A stretch of 64,000 bases of DNA from Anoxybacteroides rupiense (GTDB lineage: Bacteria; Bacillota; Bacilli; Bacillales; Anoxybacillaceae). Position numbers and translations under genes: made by a program. The notes under the pieces were generated by a model. That model saw only the letters and a program-made list of their open reading frames with translations, ran no database searches and was not told where the DNA came from. The first letter of the stretch is position 1; each line of letters begins with the position of its first letter. Below, one piece after another: positions 55,919 through 64,000 of this stretch. The stretch lies in assembly GCF_014196195.1 (NCBI RefSeq), contig NZ_JACIDF010000012.1, positions 1 to 64,000 on the forward strand, given 5' to 3'.

Positions 55919-57118
55919 TTATGAATGTTTCTTTGATATTCCTTCAACAAATATTTTTCTGCGATCATAGGCAAACAGAATCATTGCTGCTCCTAGGCCC
56001 GCACAAATCATATACATAAATGAGTATGAAGAGAGGTCAGCTACCGGTCCCATAATGACCCCACCTAATGAAACCCCTAAATCGGCCATAGCAATAAATA
56101 ATCCCAATAATACATTGCGGTTCATCTCCGGCAGGACAAAGGTTAAGTATGTTGTTAACGTTGGATAGAGAAGGGCTTGAGCGATCCCCATCAAAATGGC
56201 ACCAACATAGAAAAATATCGCTCCGCCGATTATAGAAAAGCTTACACACTGTGCGGCTACGGCTAAAATCAACATCGTTCCCATGATAAAAGAAGAATGC
56301 CATTTGCCATCTGAAGGAATCTTTTTTCTTAAAGCAAAACGAGCAAAAACAACAGTACCCGCCTGAAGCATAAGATAAATTCCCGCATTACCGCTTTTTA
56401 ATTGCGCAGCATATAGTGGGATAAAAGTGGTGATAGCTCCGAATACAATAGATGCCACTAGCATCAGTACGCTACATTTAAATAAGAATGGATTTTTTAC
56501 TAACTGGCTAAACGATTGAAGCATCCTTGCCCCTTGTCCAGCATGGTTGGCAGCAGGCTGAGTTTCTTTTTTATCCATCTTTGCACTATATCCAAACAGC
56601 CCTGTAAAGATGGCAATGGCGATCATCACCACTGTAAAGTAATCCATCCCTCCTTGCCAAATCCCTAATGCCAGCATGGGACCAATAATGCCTGGTATAT
56701 ATGAAAATAAAGAATATAATGAAATGCCCTGGGAGCGATCCTTTTCTGGCAACGCATCAATAATCCCTATCTGTAATGCCATTGAAAAAAAAGCGGTCGA
56801 CACCCCTTGCAACATCCGGGCAACCAGAAAGCCTCCTAACTCAGTAAACGTATAGAGGATTAAAGCAAGTCCATTGATAATAAGAATGATGCGTAACACG
56901 TTTATCGGTCCATGCTTTTGGATCATATAACCGGCCCATGGCCGAAAGAACATGGTAGTAAACAGATAGGCTCCCATGATCATGCCAATGGTTGTATTGC
57001 TTGCTCCCAACGTTTCCCCTTGTAACGGAATAATCACATTCAAAATAGAGTTGGCACTAAAATAAAGAAAAACCAACATATATAAACGCAGAAAAGGCCA
57101 AGACATAGCTCCTCGCAA
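55919..57118 (-). CDS. cntE: Metallophore exporter CntE (MFS)
   Basis: A 399-residue MFS permease with 12 predicted helices, the family expected to export opine metallophores. RPWAGYMIQKHGPINVLR carries MFS motif A and QGVSTAFFSMALQIGIIDAL the second half. In S. aureus CntE exports staphylopine. Translation starts at TTG behind AGGAGGAG with 6 bases of spacing; an ATG 12 bases later has a poor distance. It is the last gene of the cnt set and is separated from cntF by 177 bases. Confidence 0.78.
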   Translation of the reverse strand: MRGAMSWPFLRLYMLVFLYFSANSILNVIIPLQGETLGASNTTIGMIMGAYLFTTMFFRPWAGYMIQKHGPINVLRIILIINGLALILYTFTELGGFLVARMLQGVSTAFFSMALQIGIIDALPEKDRSQGISLYSLFSYIPGIIGPMLALGIWQGGMDYFTVVMIAIAIFTGLFGYSAKMDKKETQPAANHAGQGARMLQSFSQLVKNPFLFKCSVLMLVASIVFGAITTFIPLYAAQLKSGNAGIYLMLQAGTVVFARFALRKKIPSDGKWHSSFIMGTMLILAVAAQCVSFSIIGGAIFFYVGAILMGIAQALLYPTLTTYLTFVLPEMNRNVLLGLFIAMADLGVSLGGVIMGPVADLSSYSFMYMICAGLGAAMILFAYDRRKIFVEGISKKHS

Positions 57119-57295
57119 TATTTTCTCCTCCTATATAACTACAAATATTCACGGTCCGGTCGAAAGGCGCGTCCACAACTCTGGCTTTTTGTTACCACGG
57201 CACTCTCCTTTTAAGCCCATGGATGGTGGCAAGCCCCCACTAACCATTGAAAAACATGCCGAACTTCATGGCTATGGTTGCCATGCCAACCGTTA

Positions 57296-58030
57296 TTAAA
57301 AAGTGATAATCATTTGTAATAACTTTCTAGCATATTCTGACTGAACATCCTTTAAGTGTTCAGTTTTAACGATCTCTTCGATTTGACCGTTTCTAAAAAA
57401 AATGACCCTGTCACAAATATAAGCGGCGGCCTGTATATCATGGGTTATGAAAATATAACTCATATTGTAGCTTTTCTTTAACTTTTTTAATAAATCCAGC
57501 ACCTGGGTTTGAACAGATACATCTAAAGAGCTGGTTGCCTCATCTAATAAAATGCATTTCGGTTCTGTTGAAATAGCTCTTGCTATACACACTCTTTGGG
57601 CTTCTCCTCCAGATAATTCATGGGGATATTTTTTTCTATAAGATGGGTCTAATCCAACCTGATTTAATAGATGATCAATCTTGCTTTGAATCTCTTTTTG
57701 CCCTTTTAAAGGCTCCATAATGGCTTCTTCCACAGTAAAAAACGGATTGATTGAGGAGATATAGTCTTGAAATACAGCACTAATGTTCCCTACTCTCACT
57801 TTTCTATCCTGTATGTTTTTCCCCTCAAATAAAACAGTTCCGCGATCCGGCTTTTCAATTCCAAGAATTAAACGGCCCAATGTTGATTTTCCGCTTCCAC
57901 TTTCTCCGATAATGCCGAGACATTCACCTCTTCTACATTCAAAACTGACATTTTTCAAGATTTTCTGTTTTTCCCTCGAGAATAATCCACCTTTTTTATA
58001 GCTTTTCTCCACACAATCAACTTTCAGCAA
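57296..58030 (-). CDS. cntF: Metallophore-metal importer ATPase CntF
   Basis: A 244-residue ABC ATPase of the oligopeptide/nickel type. Walker A is GESGSGKST (~42), the signature LSGGEAQR (~138) and Walker B CILLDEATSSLD (~160). It pairs with CntD as the energiser of the CntBC permease and starts 2 bases after cntD ends. Closest relatives are DppF/NikE. The place in the operon and the neighbours, not the sequence alone, assign it to metallophore uptake. Confidence 0.85.
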   Translation of the reverse strand: MLKVDCVEKSYKKGGLFSREKQKILKNVSFECRRGECLGIIGESGSGKSTLGRLILGIEKPDRGTVLFEGKNIQDRKVRVGNISAVFQDYISSINPFFTVEEAIMEPLKGQKEIQSKIDHLLNQVGLDPSYRKKYPHELSGGEAQRVCIARAISTEPKCILLDEATSSLDVSVQTQVLDLLKKLKKSYNMSYIFITHDIQAAAYICDRVIFFRNGQIEEIVKTEHLKDVQSEYARKLLQMIITF

Positions 58031-58032
58031 CT

Positions 58033-58839
58033 TTAAACTCTCCCCATTATTTTTCTAAAATGGTTACTAACCTCAAGTCTTGTCGATACTAAATATCTTG
58101 TATATTCATGTTCTGCTTTGGAAAAAACTGTTGAGATATCTCCTCTTTCAACAATTTTTCCATCCTTCATGACTAAAACGTCATCCGCAATTTTTTTCAC
58201 AACACCTAAATCATGGGAAACAAAGATCATCGAGCATCCCATTCTTTCACGTAATTGAATGAATTGTTCAATGACCTCAAATTGCGAGATGGTATCCAGC
58301 GCTGTTGTCGGTTCATCAGCGATCATAATGTCGGGCTCTAATACTAGGGCCAATGCAATCATGATTCGCTGCAGCATTCCGCCTGATAATTGGTGTGGAT
58401 ACTTATTCATCGTCTCTATCGGGTTTTTCAGCATGACACTTTCCATGGCCTTTTTCATTTTTGTTTCTATTTCTTGATTGCTCCATCCGAAATGTGCAGC
58501 AAGTGTTTCTCTTAAATGAACGCCGATCACACAAGAGGGATCGAATGCACTCATCCCATTTTGCAGAATCATGCAAAGGTTTTTTCCTCTTTTCTTTCTC
58601 ATTTCTTTTTCAGAAAGATGGTTTACATTTTCCCCCTTAAAGAAAATGTCCCCTGATTGGTGAATCCAAGGTTTATTTAGTCTCATAATCGACCTGCAAG
58701 TCACGGACTTTCCGCTTCCGCTTTCCCCAACAATGGCAAGACAGTTTCCCTGCTTTAAATGGAATGAACTGTTATAAACAATGATTTGGCCCGTGTTCAT
58801 ATCCGTCACTTGCAAATTTTCAACTTCTAGTATATTCAT
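58033..58839 (-). CDS. cntD: Metallophore-metal importer ATPase CntD
   Basis: A 268-residue ABC ATPase: Walker [10 protein letters not shown] (~39), signature LSGGMLQR (~151), Walker [13 protein letters not shown]. The ATG at 58839 is eight bases after AGAGGTGG; an earlier GTG at 58851 belongs to that RBS. The gene overlaps cntC by 20 bases, so its translation is coupled to cntC. It belongs to the DppD/NikD group. Confidence 0.85.
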   Translation of the reverse strand: MNILEVENLQVTDMNTGQIIVYNSSFHLKQGNCLAIVGESGSGKSVTCRSIMRLNKPWIHQSGDIFFKGENVNHLSEKEMRKKRGKNLCMILQNGMSAFDPSCVIGVHLRETLAAHFGWSNQEIETKMKKAMESVMLKNPIETMNKYPHQLSGGMLQRIMIALALVLEPDIMIADEPTTALDTISQFEVIEQFIQLRERMGCSMIFVSHDLGVVKKIADDVLVMKDGKIVERGDISTVFSKAEHEYTRYLVSTRLEVSNHFRKIMGRV

Positions 58840-59722
58840 GAATTTTTCCACCTCTTATTTCTGTTTCCACCTCTTGTTTCTGAAATTTATTAGTAGAACG
58901 TATTAATTTCGGGTCTAAAGCAACTTGAAGCGCATCAGATAAGAAATTAAATGCTGATACGACAATAATGATCGCTAATCCGGGCGCTAGCATTAGCTCT
59001 GGTCTTGAAAACATCACTTGCCTTGCCTCATTGAGCATCATTCCCCATTCAGCATTTGGGGCTTGAATTCCCAGACCTAGGAATGAAAATCCCGATATTT
59101 GCAAAATCATGGACCCCATCGAACCGCTTGAAACAACGGCAATATCAGAAAGTGTAACAGGGACAATATGCTTCCAGATAATTTGTATGTCACTCATACC
59201 AGTTACTTTAGAAAATTTGACATAGTCTAATTCCACATACTGCATAACAGCCGTTCTGATTACTCGAGCAAACCATGCCCATTTCATCAAAATAAACGCA
59301 ATCAATATATTCTTAAGCCCGATCCCCAAAATACCGACAACCGCCAATGTCATAACGTACCCTGGGAAAGAAAGCATAATATCACAAATTCTCATCATAA
59401 AGAAATCGACTTTTCCTCTAAAGTAACCCGCTATAAAACCGGCAATAGCTCCAATTAAAACAGATATGAATAATGCTCCTAAAACCCATAAAACGCTGGG
59501 ACGAATGCCATAAATTAATCTGGATAAAATGCATCTCCCCAAGTGATCGTTGCCTAATAGGTATTCCCAAGAGGGTGCCGCAAACCGAAGTCTCATATTT
59601 ACTTCATTAGGATCATGCGGCGCAATGTAAGGAGCCAATATACCAGCAACAATCGTCACGACAATGAGGATAAAAGATGCAGCGGCCAATCGATCTTTAC
59701 TTAAGTTTCTTAATATTTTCAT
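58820..59722 (-). CDS. cntC: Metallophore-metal importer permease CntC
   Basis: A 300-residue DppC/NikC-type permease with 6 predicted helices. The N-terminal domain carries APHDPNEVNMRLRFAAPSWE and LLGNDHLGRCILSRLIYGIR, the family signature, and the EAA-like loop is VKFSKVTGMSDIQIIWKHIV. It forms the channel with CntB. It starts directly after the cntB stop, without a gap. Confidence 0.87.
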   Translation of the reverse strand: MKILRNLSKDRLAAASFILIVVTIVAGILAPYIAPHDPNEVNMRLRFAAPSWEYLLGNDHLGRCILSRLIYGIRPSVLWVLGALFISVLIGAIAGFIAGYFRGKVDFFMMRICDIMLSFPGYVMTLAVVGILGIGLKNILIAFILMKWAWFARVIRTAVMQYVELDYVKFSKVTGMSDIQIIWKHIVPVTLSDIAVVSSGSMGSMILQISGFSFLGLGIQAPNAEWGMMLNEARQVMFSRPELMLAPGLAIIIVVSAFNFLSDALQVALDPKLIRSTNKFQKQEVETEIRGGKIHEYTRS

Positions 59723-60655
59723 TTATAATCCCTTCCTTAATTTAGGGTTCATCGCCGCATTGATAATGTCAGAAAGCGTGTTAAATAGCACAAAAGCGGC
59801 CGCCAGTATAAGAACATAAGCTTGGATAATCGGAAAGTCTCGGCTTAGAATGGATCTAACACTTAAACTTCCTAATCCTGGCCATGCAAAAACATTCTCG
59901 ATCACTACCGTACTCCCCAATATAATAGGAATAGCCATACAAAATATTGAAACAGCAACTTGTAACGAATTTCTTAAGATATGCATGGTAATTTTCCTCT
60001 CAGGTACACCGCATGCCCTTGCATATAGGACATAGTCTTCGTTTAAGTGGTTTAACACCGAACTTCTCACCACCCGAAAATAAATGCCAGCATAATTAAT
60101 CGCAATTACAGCAACCGGAAGAATATAACTTTTATATGAATCCATTCCGTTTGTCGGTAACAAGTCCAACTTAACAGCAAAGTACCAAATCATCAGCGAC
60201 GCAAGCCAATATGGCGGCATGGTTGCTAGGAAAAAGGAAAATCCTCTTACCGATTGATCAATGATGGTTCCTTCTCTCAACGCGCAAACGACACCTAATA
60301 AGATGGATAAAATAATAATCACAACAGACGAAACGACCGTTAGCTTTAATGTGTTAAGAAAAGCTGGACCTATTAATGACCAAACTGGTTGTCCTGTCAC
60401 GTATGAATTCCCAAAATCCAACTGCAAGCATGCCACAAGCCAATCGAAATATCTTACGATAAATGGTTTATCGAGTCCCAGTTCTGCTTTCGTTTGAGTC
60501 ATTAATTCATCGGTTATTTTAGGGACGCCTTGCGCATGCAACACCACTTCGGCCGGATCTTGAGGAGAAAGATTCATGAAAACAAACGTCAAAAACGAAA
60601 TGATCAAAAGCAAGGGAATGGATACCAGTATCCTCTTCATCATGTAACTTCCCAT
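59723..60655 (-). CDS. cntB: Metallophore-metal importer permease CntB
   Basis: A 310-residue DppB/NikB-type permease, 6 predicted helices. The N-terminus MGSYMMKRILVSIPLLLIIS and the EAA loop LYARACGVPERKITMHILRN are typical. It pairs with CntC. The ATG follows AAGGAGG by five bases. In front of it lies a GC-rich hairpin (60748-60775) that probably lowers expression relative to cntA. Confidence 0.87.
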   Translation of the reverse strand: MGSYMMKRILVSIPLLLIISFLTFVFMNLSPQDPAEVVLHAQGVPKITDELMTQTKAELGLDKPFIVRYFDWLVACLQLDFGNSYVTGQPVWSLIGPAFLNTLKLTVVSSVVIIILSILLGVVCALREGTIIDQSVRGFSFFLATMPPYWLASLMIWYFAVKLDLLPTNGMDSYKSYILPVAVIAINYAGIYFRVVRSSVLNHLNEDYVLYARACGVPERKITMHILRNSLQVAVSIFCMAIPIILGSTVVIENVFAWPGLGSLSVRSILSRDFPIIQAYVLILAAAFVLFNTLSDIINAAMNPKLRKGL

Positions 60656-60747
60656 AGAAACCTCCTTCTATGTGACAAAATCGTTCGAAAGCACACTCGC
60701 AATCATTACCATGATCTAGAAAGACAGCGCTAAAAAATTTATAGTCG

Positions 60748-60775
60748 GAAGGCAAGTCCGCCGCCTTGCCTTCCA
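60748..60775 (-). terminator. Internal hairpin between cntA and cntB
   Basis: GGAAGGCAAG and CTTGCCTTCC form a 10-bp stem over an 8-base loop, with no T run after it. Such hairpins between a binding-protein gene and the membrane genes often reduce or stabilise transcripts, letting the binding protein be made in excess. Confidence 0.55.
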
Positions 60776-60895
60776 CAGTGGAAAACGCCCAAGCTTCACG
60801 CCATGTGAAATTTGCTCTTTAAGAAACCATCATTTTCCCCTGTTTTGCTAGTTCATAAGAGTAATCAATCAGTATTCACCTTTTTATCGCAATGG

Positions 60896-62518
60896 CTATT
60901 CAACATCCATTTGTTCAAATGGCAACTCGAATTGTGTTTGTTTAAATGAGATGCCTTTTACATTTTTTGGCGCAACTATAGTGATTCGGCCGTTTGTAAT
61001 TGGAATAAAGACGGCCTCGTCATGAACAATGGTTAAGATATCCGCATACAACGATTTTCTCGTTTCCTCATCAGTGGACCCTGTCACTTCTTTAATTTTT
61101 TTGTAGAGTTCATCTGCTTCTGCGATGCCGCTCGTCGTATGCAAATAAGCAGACTCCGAAGTAAAACCGGCAATTGTGCTTTGAGGATCATATGCTAATC
61201 CCCATGTTTGGTTGAATAATAAATCATAGTCACCTGTTGTTCTTCTATTAGCGATTGAAGTGGATTCTTCACCAATGATCTCCAGCTTGACTCCTATCTC
61301 TTTTAAGGAACTTTGAATAAATTCAGCTTCAGCTTTTTGGGAAGGAGAGTTGCTATCATAATACAATTTCACGGCCAATTTTTTGCCATCTTTCGTCCTC
61401 ACTTCAGCTCCCTTCTCTAATGTCCAGCCTGCTTTTTCTAAAATTTCTTTTGCTTTTTCTAAATCATAGCCCCGCTTCTTCAAGTCAACATCTGCATACG
61501 GAACATTAGATGAAAAAAGGGTATTAGCTACTGTTTCAGTGCCATTTAAAATATCTTTGCTAATGGTTTTTCTATCGATTGCGTACCAAATGGCTTCGCG
61601 AACAGCGGTTTCACTGACTGGGCTATCCACTTTGCTGCTATTGGCTACGATCATCTTCGTATTCATCGGTTCACTTTTAACAAGTTGATAATTGCCTGAA
61701 TCCACTAATTGATTCATTGCTTCAATGTCAATGCTATCTACACCTCGATCATCTGTGAAAACAAAGTTGACTTCTCCTTTTTGTAAGGCTAAAAATGTTG
61801 TTTCACCTGCAGGAAGAACTTTAAAAGTAATTTTCTTCATTTTAGGTGAGCCGCCCCAATAGTTTGGATTGGCTTCAAACGTTGCATATTGATCAACTTT
61901 ATGTTCAGTGAGAACATATGGTCCTGTACCATGATAGCCTTTTACGCCATCTTTTGTGCCCCCATTAGTAAAATCTTTAGGTGACATAAATACATAAGGT
62001 CTAGTCAAAGATAGTTCAAGCAACGTTGGATAATAGGGCTCCGATAGCACTAACTCAACGGTATATTCGTCTATTACATTGCAACTGACTATTTTGGTTG
62101 ATAGTTTGATCCAAGCATGTTTTTCTGCATTGTTTTGCACAGCATCAATATTTTTCTTCACTGCCTCTGCGTTAAATGGTTCGCCATCATGGAATTTCAC
62201 GCCCTTTCTTAAATGAAATGTGTATACTTTTCCATCCTTCGAAATTTCCCATGATTCAGCGAGCAAAGGCTTGATTCCGTCTTTGGTATTTTCCACTAAT
62301 GATTCATATACCATCCCTTGAGCTGGCATTGAGCCTGCATACAAATGCGGATTCATATCATTAATGTCTTTCGTTGTTGCAATCACTAGTTCTCTATTAT
62401 TAGAAGCACCTCTTTTCTTGTTATTGCTATCAGAGTTCGTCGAATGGGCAGAGCAAGCAACTAGCATAGATAAGACTAAAAACATAAGAGCCACTATCTT
62501 CAACTTTTTTACTATCAT
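60896..62518 (-). CDS. cntA: Metallophore-metal binding lipoprotein CntA
   Basis: A 540-residue solute-binding protein of the DppA/NikA cluster. Lipobox LVAC (Cys 22) after a classic signal sequence places it on the outer membrane face. The SBP_bac_5 core is clear: NPHLYAGSMPAQGMVYESLV, ESWEISKDGKVYTFHLRKGV, KFHDGEPFNAEAVKKNIDAV. In S. aureus the same protein binds the metal-staphylopine complex and delivers it to CntBCDF. The ATG lies nine bases after AAGGGGAG. Confidence 0.88.
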   Translation of the reverse strand: MIVKKLKIVALMFLVLSMLVACSAHSTNSDSNNKKRGASNNRELVIATTKDINDMNPHLYAGSMPAQGMVYESLVENTKDGIKPLLAESWEISKDGKVYTFHLRKGVKFHDGEPFNAEAVKKNIDAVQNNAEKHAWIKLSTKIVSCNVIDEYTVELVLSEPYYPTLLELSLTRPYVFMSPKDFTNGGTKDGVKGYHGTGPYVLTEHKVDQYATFEANPNYWGGSPKMKKITFKVLPAGETTFLALQKGEVNFVFTDDRGVDSIDIEAMNQLVDSGNYQLVKSEPMNTKMIVANSSKVDSPVSETAVREAIWYAIDRKTISKDILNGTETVANTLFSSNVPYADVDLKKRGYDLEKAKEILEKAGWTLEKGAEVRTKDGKKLAVKLYYDSNSPSQKAEAEFIQSSLKEIGVKLEIIGEESTSIANRRTTGDYDLLFNQTWGLAYDPQSTIAGFTSESAYLHTTSGIAEADELYKKIKEVTGSTDEETRKSLYADILTIVHDEAVFIPITNGRITIVAPKNVKGISFKQTQFELPFEQMDVE

Positions 62519-62559
62519 GTATTTCTTCTCCCCTTAAGTCTTATTTATATACCATTTAT

Positions 62560-62705
62560 CCGGCTGGAACATTGTCGTAGCGCAGGTCTGAACAACGCCG
62601 CTGATCCGTTTATGGTTCTGTCAAACGGCGCTGTTCAACACCCGATCATCGTTCCAGCTCCATATCGATGCAAAAACGAACATGTCAAGCGACAGCTACA
62701 AAATT
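62560..62705 (-). repeat. Dispersed intergenic repeat, copy between the Zur box and cntA
   Basis: The minus strand carries AGCTGGAACGATGATCGGGT, GTTGAACAGCGCCG, the loop, ATCAGCGGCGTTGTTCAGAC, and the inverted end CGACAATGTTCCAGCCGG. The outer AGCTGGAACGAT/TGTTCCAGC pair and the core hairpin resemble the 38.6-kb copy, though this one is more diverged. Confidence 0.6.
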
Positions 62706-62744
62706 GAACACAACTCACTTTCGCATGTAAAATATAATCTATTT

Positions 62745-62760
62745 TCCAATCATTATCATC
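62745..62760 (-). promoter_or_regulatory. Fur-like half-site in the cntA promoter region
   Basis: The minus strand reads TGATAATGATTGGAA, whose first half (TGATAAT) is a perfect Fur 7-1-7 half-site and whose second half matches at 4 of 7. It adjoins the Zur operator, which would allow combined zinc and iron control; binding is unproven. Confidence 0.4.
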
Positions 62761-62764
62761 GAAT

Positions 62765-62787
62765 TAAATCGAATTGATTACGATTTA
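62765..62787. promoter_or_regulatory. Zur operator upstream of cntA
   Basis: A 23-bp near-palindrome matches the Bacillus Zur box (7-4-1-4-7): the outer TAAATCG and CGATTTA arms are perfect, the right inner arm ATTA is perfect, and the left inner arm is AATT instead of TAAT. It sits about 246 bases before the cntA start and 43 bases past the cntM stop. Confidence 0.85.
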
Positions 62788-62829
62788 TATAACATACTAC
62801 TTTATATCATCTAAGGCATTCGGTATCTT

Positions 62830-64000
62830 TCAACTCTTCGCTGTTATGCTTTTTCCGATTTCACTGCATATCATTTGCAAATCTTCCGCAAAATGTTGAA
62901 CGGTAAATGCATGAGACAATAATTCTTCTCTGTGAAATTGAGTAAATGTTTCGATTTTCCTTTCATATCTTTCAATAAATGTATCGATTGTTGGACAATC
63001 CACGTTTAAATATTTGGCGATCCCTTGTATGATTTTTATGCGATAATAGTCTTCCTTAGGCATTCTTGGGATCTCCCAATACCCTTCCTTGTTGACAAAT
63101 ACCTTCCTAAATGGAACAGCAGAAAAATCAAAATATTTTCCTTCTTTATCTGGTTCTGAAAAAGGATCGATCAATAGGGAAGTATAACGGATATACAATA
63201 AATACTCTTGATGAATAGGCTCCAAATGATTGAAATTTTCAATATCCTCGCGTGATAAGCTTTCCGGTCTTACCGGATAATTATCATCGATCATAAATTT
63301 AAGCAAATTGATACCTTGTATATTCATTTTCCCGATCATATTCATAATTTCTTTCCAATGAGCCAGCATTTCACGAATTAAATATTGCGTAATAGGCCCC
63401 TCAGGATAAATTTTGTATACATATTTCTTCGTATCTAACTCCCCAAATATCGCTTGTAATGAAAAATCGTTCATAAATAACGGCGGATGGACATATAAAG
63501 AAATATTTCTTGTTTCCGCCTCAATCGGGGACTGCATCCTTTCTAAGGCAATGCCTAACTTTTCATATAGCTGACACAGTCTGTCGATATTCTCAGACGG
63601 ATCATGTGTCGATCCTATATAAATTTTTTTCTTCACACCTGTTGTTAAAACATGATTAGGCGGCTGGTTATGTATCCATCGCGTATCGCCGTAATAGGTG
63701 GAGAAACTAATAATTTCTACATCTGAATTTATACGTTTCATATAGTTTCTGATTAAGCTATTTGAACCGAAAGTTGGAGAAATTAAAACAATACATTTAA
63801 CTTGTTTTAATAGCTCATCATTCATTTGCTTTAATACGTCCATATAAGCATCTGTTGTTACGGAAAAAATAATGGTATCCCAGTCCCCTTTAATTGTTCC
63901 ATATCCTTTAAACACTTGATCAATAAAGCATTCCCCTGCCATAGCTTGATGCTTTTCATTTTGAACGCTCACACGAATAAGATGGCCACTTTGCTTAAGA
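62830..64000 (-). CDS. cntM: Opine metallophore dehydrogenase CntM, 5' end outside the window
   Basis: CntM condenses a nicotianamine-like intermediate from CntL with a 2-oxoacid, using NAD(P)H, to give the staphylopine-type metallophore. The visible ~389 residues lack the N-terminal nucleotide-binding motif; the frame stays open through the right edge (LKQSGHLIRVSVQNEKHQ), so the GTG at 63972 is not the true start. Conserved blocks resembling S. aureus CntM include ISFSTYYGDTRWIHNQPPNH, VLTTGVKKKIYIGSTHDPSE, SLYVHPPLFMNDFSLQAIFG (likely catalytic His) and FSAVPFRKVFVNKEGYWEIP. cntK and cntL should lie just beyond the window. Confidence 0.85.
   Translation of the reverse strand, partial: LKQSGHLIRVSVQNEKHQAMAGECFIDQVFKGYGTIKGDWDTIIFSVTTDAYMDVLKQMNDELLKQVKCIVLISPTFGSNSLIRNYMKRINSDVEIISFSTYYGDTRWIHNQPPNHVLTTGVKKKIYIGSTHDPSENIDRLCQLYEKLGIALERMQSPIEAETRNISLYVHPPLFMNDFSLQAIFGELDTKKYVYKIYPEGPITQYLIREMLAHWKEIMNMIGKMNIQGINLLKFMIDDNYPVRPESLSREDIENFNHLEPIHQEYLLYIRYTSLLIDPFSEPDKEGKYFDFSAVPFRKVFVNKEGYWEIPRMPKEDYYRIKIIQGIAKYLNVDCPTIDTFIERYERKIETFTQFHREELLSHAFTVQHFAEDLQMICSEIGKSITAKS

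Larger units (their letters stand above)
62519..62829. other. Intergenic region between cntM and cntA
   Basis: It holds the Zur operator, a Fur-like half-site (GATAATGAT, minus strand near 62752), AT-rich promoter-like sequence and an inserted copy of the dispersed repeat. The distance from operator to cntA is about 245 bases, long for a direct promoter, which the inserted repeat helps explain. Confidence 0.6.

Overview
The window comes from an endospore-forming member of the Bacillaceae. Gene order between 5.4 and 33 kb follows the Bacillus subtilis yut/yun/yur/yus region almost gene for gene (lipA, lytH, yunB-F, sufCDSUB, yurZ, metNPQ, yusD-F, gcvH, yusI, fadNAE, yuzL, fadM). The IS complement looks like that of thermophilic relatives such as Geobacillus/Parageobacillus; the genus is inference. 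No rRNA, tRNA or CRISPR array was seen.

Region by region. 1-5.3 kb is an insertion-sequence graveyard: the 3' part of an IS256 element cut by the window edge, remnants of IS4-, ISL3-, IS6-, IS701/IS4-like and IS1182-type transposases, an IS3-type element inserted in the ISL3 remnant, and an AT-rich MFS permease stranded among them. 5.4-12.2 kb holds lipA, the spore endopeptidase lytH, yunB and the yunFEDC operon. 12.5-17.7 kb is the SUF iron-sulfur cluster operon (sufCDSUB). 17.9-23.1 kb has yurZ and two SAM-riboswitch units: the methionine importer metNPQ and the homocysteine synthase metY. 23.2-33 kb has yusD-F, gcvH, yusI, the fatty acid beta-oxidation operon fadNAE with a FadR operator, yuzL and proline dehydrogenase.

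33.1-46.8 kb is a spore-surface island: two CotF-like coat proteins, two Gly/Pro/Tyr-rich miniproteins, an orphan FetB-like permease, a CgeB-like glycosyltransferase, a CsaB-like pyruvyl transferase, two further glycosyltransferases, two DUF2642 proteins, and the crust and morphogenesis genes yjcA, cotW, cotX, cotZ and cotO. The likely joint role is building and glycosylating the outermost spore layer late in mother-cell development; several promoters look SigK-dependent.

47-64 kb is metal- and stress-related: a nitroreductase (YfhC-like) and an ABC exporter (YwjA-like), each behind a Fur-box-like palindrome; an AT-rich ABC exporter; a membrane diguanylate cyclase; yusU; a MerR/B12-fold regulator; and, running off the right edge, an opine-metallophore locus in the same order as Staphylococcus aureus cnt (cntM-A-B-C-D-F-E). 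The last makes, exports and re-imports a nicotianamine-like zinc/nickel/cobalt chelator. A nearly perfect Zur operator lies between cntM and cntA.

A second layer is a dispersed, degenerate intergenic repeat of about 70-230 bp with a GC-rich hairpin core (GAACA..CCG / CGG..GTTGTT, ending in GTCACGC), present in at least eight intergenic gaps, including one between the Zur operator and cntA.
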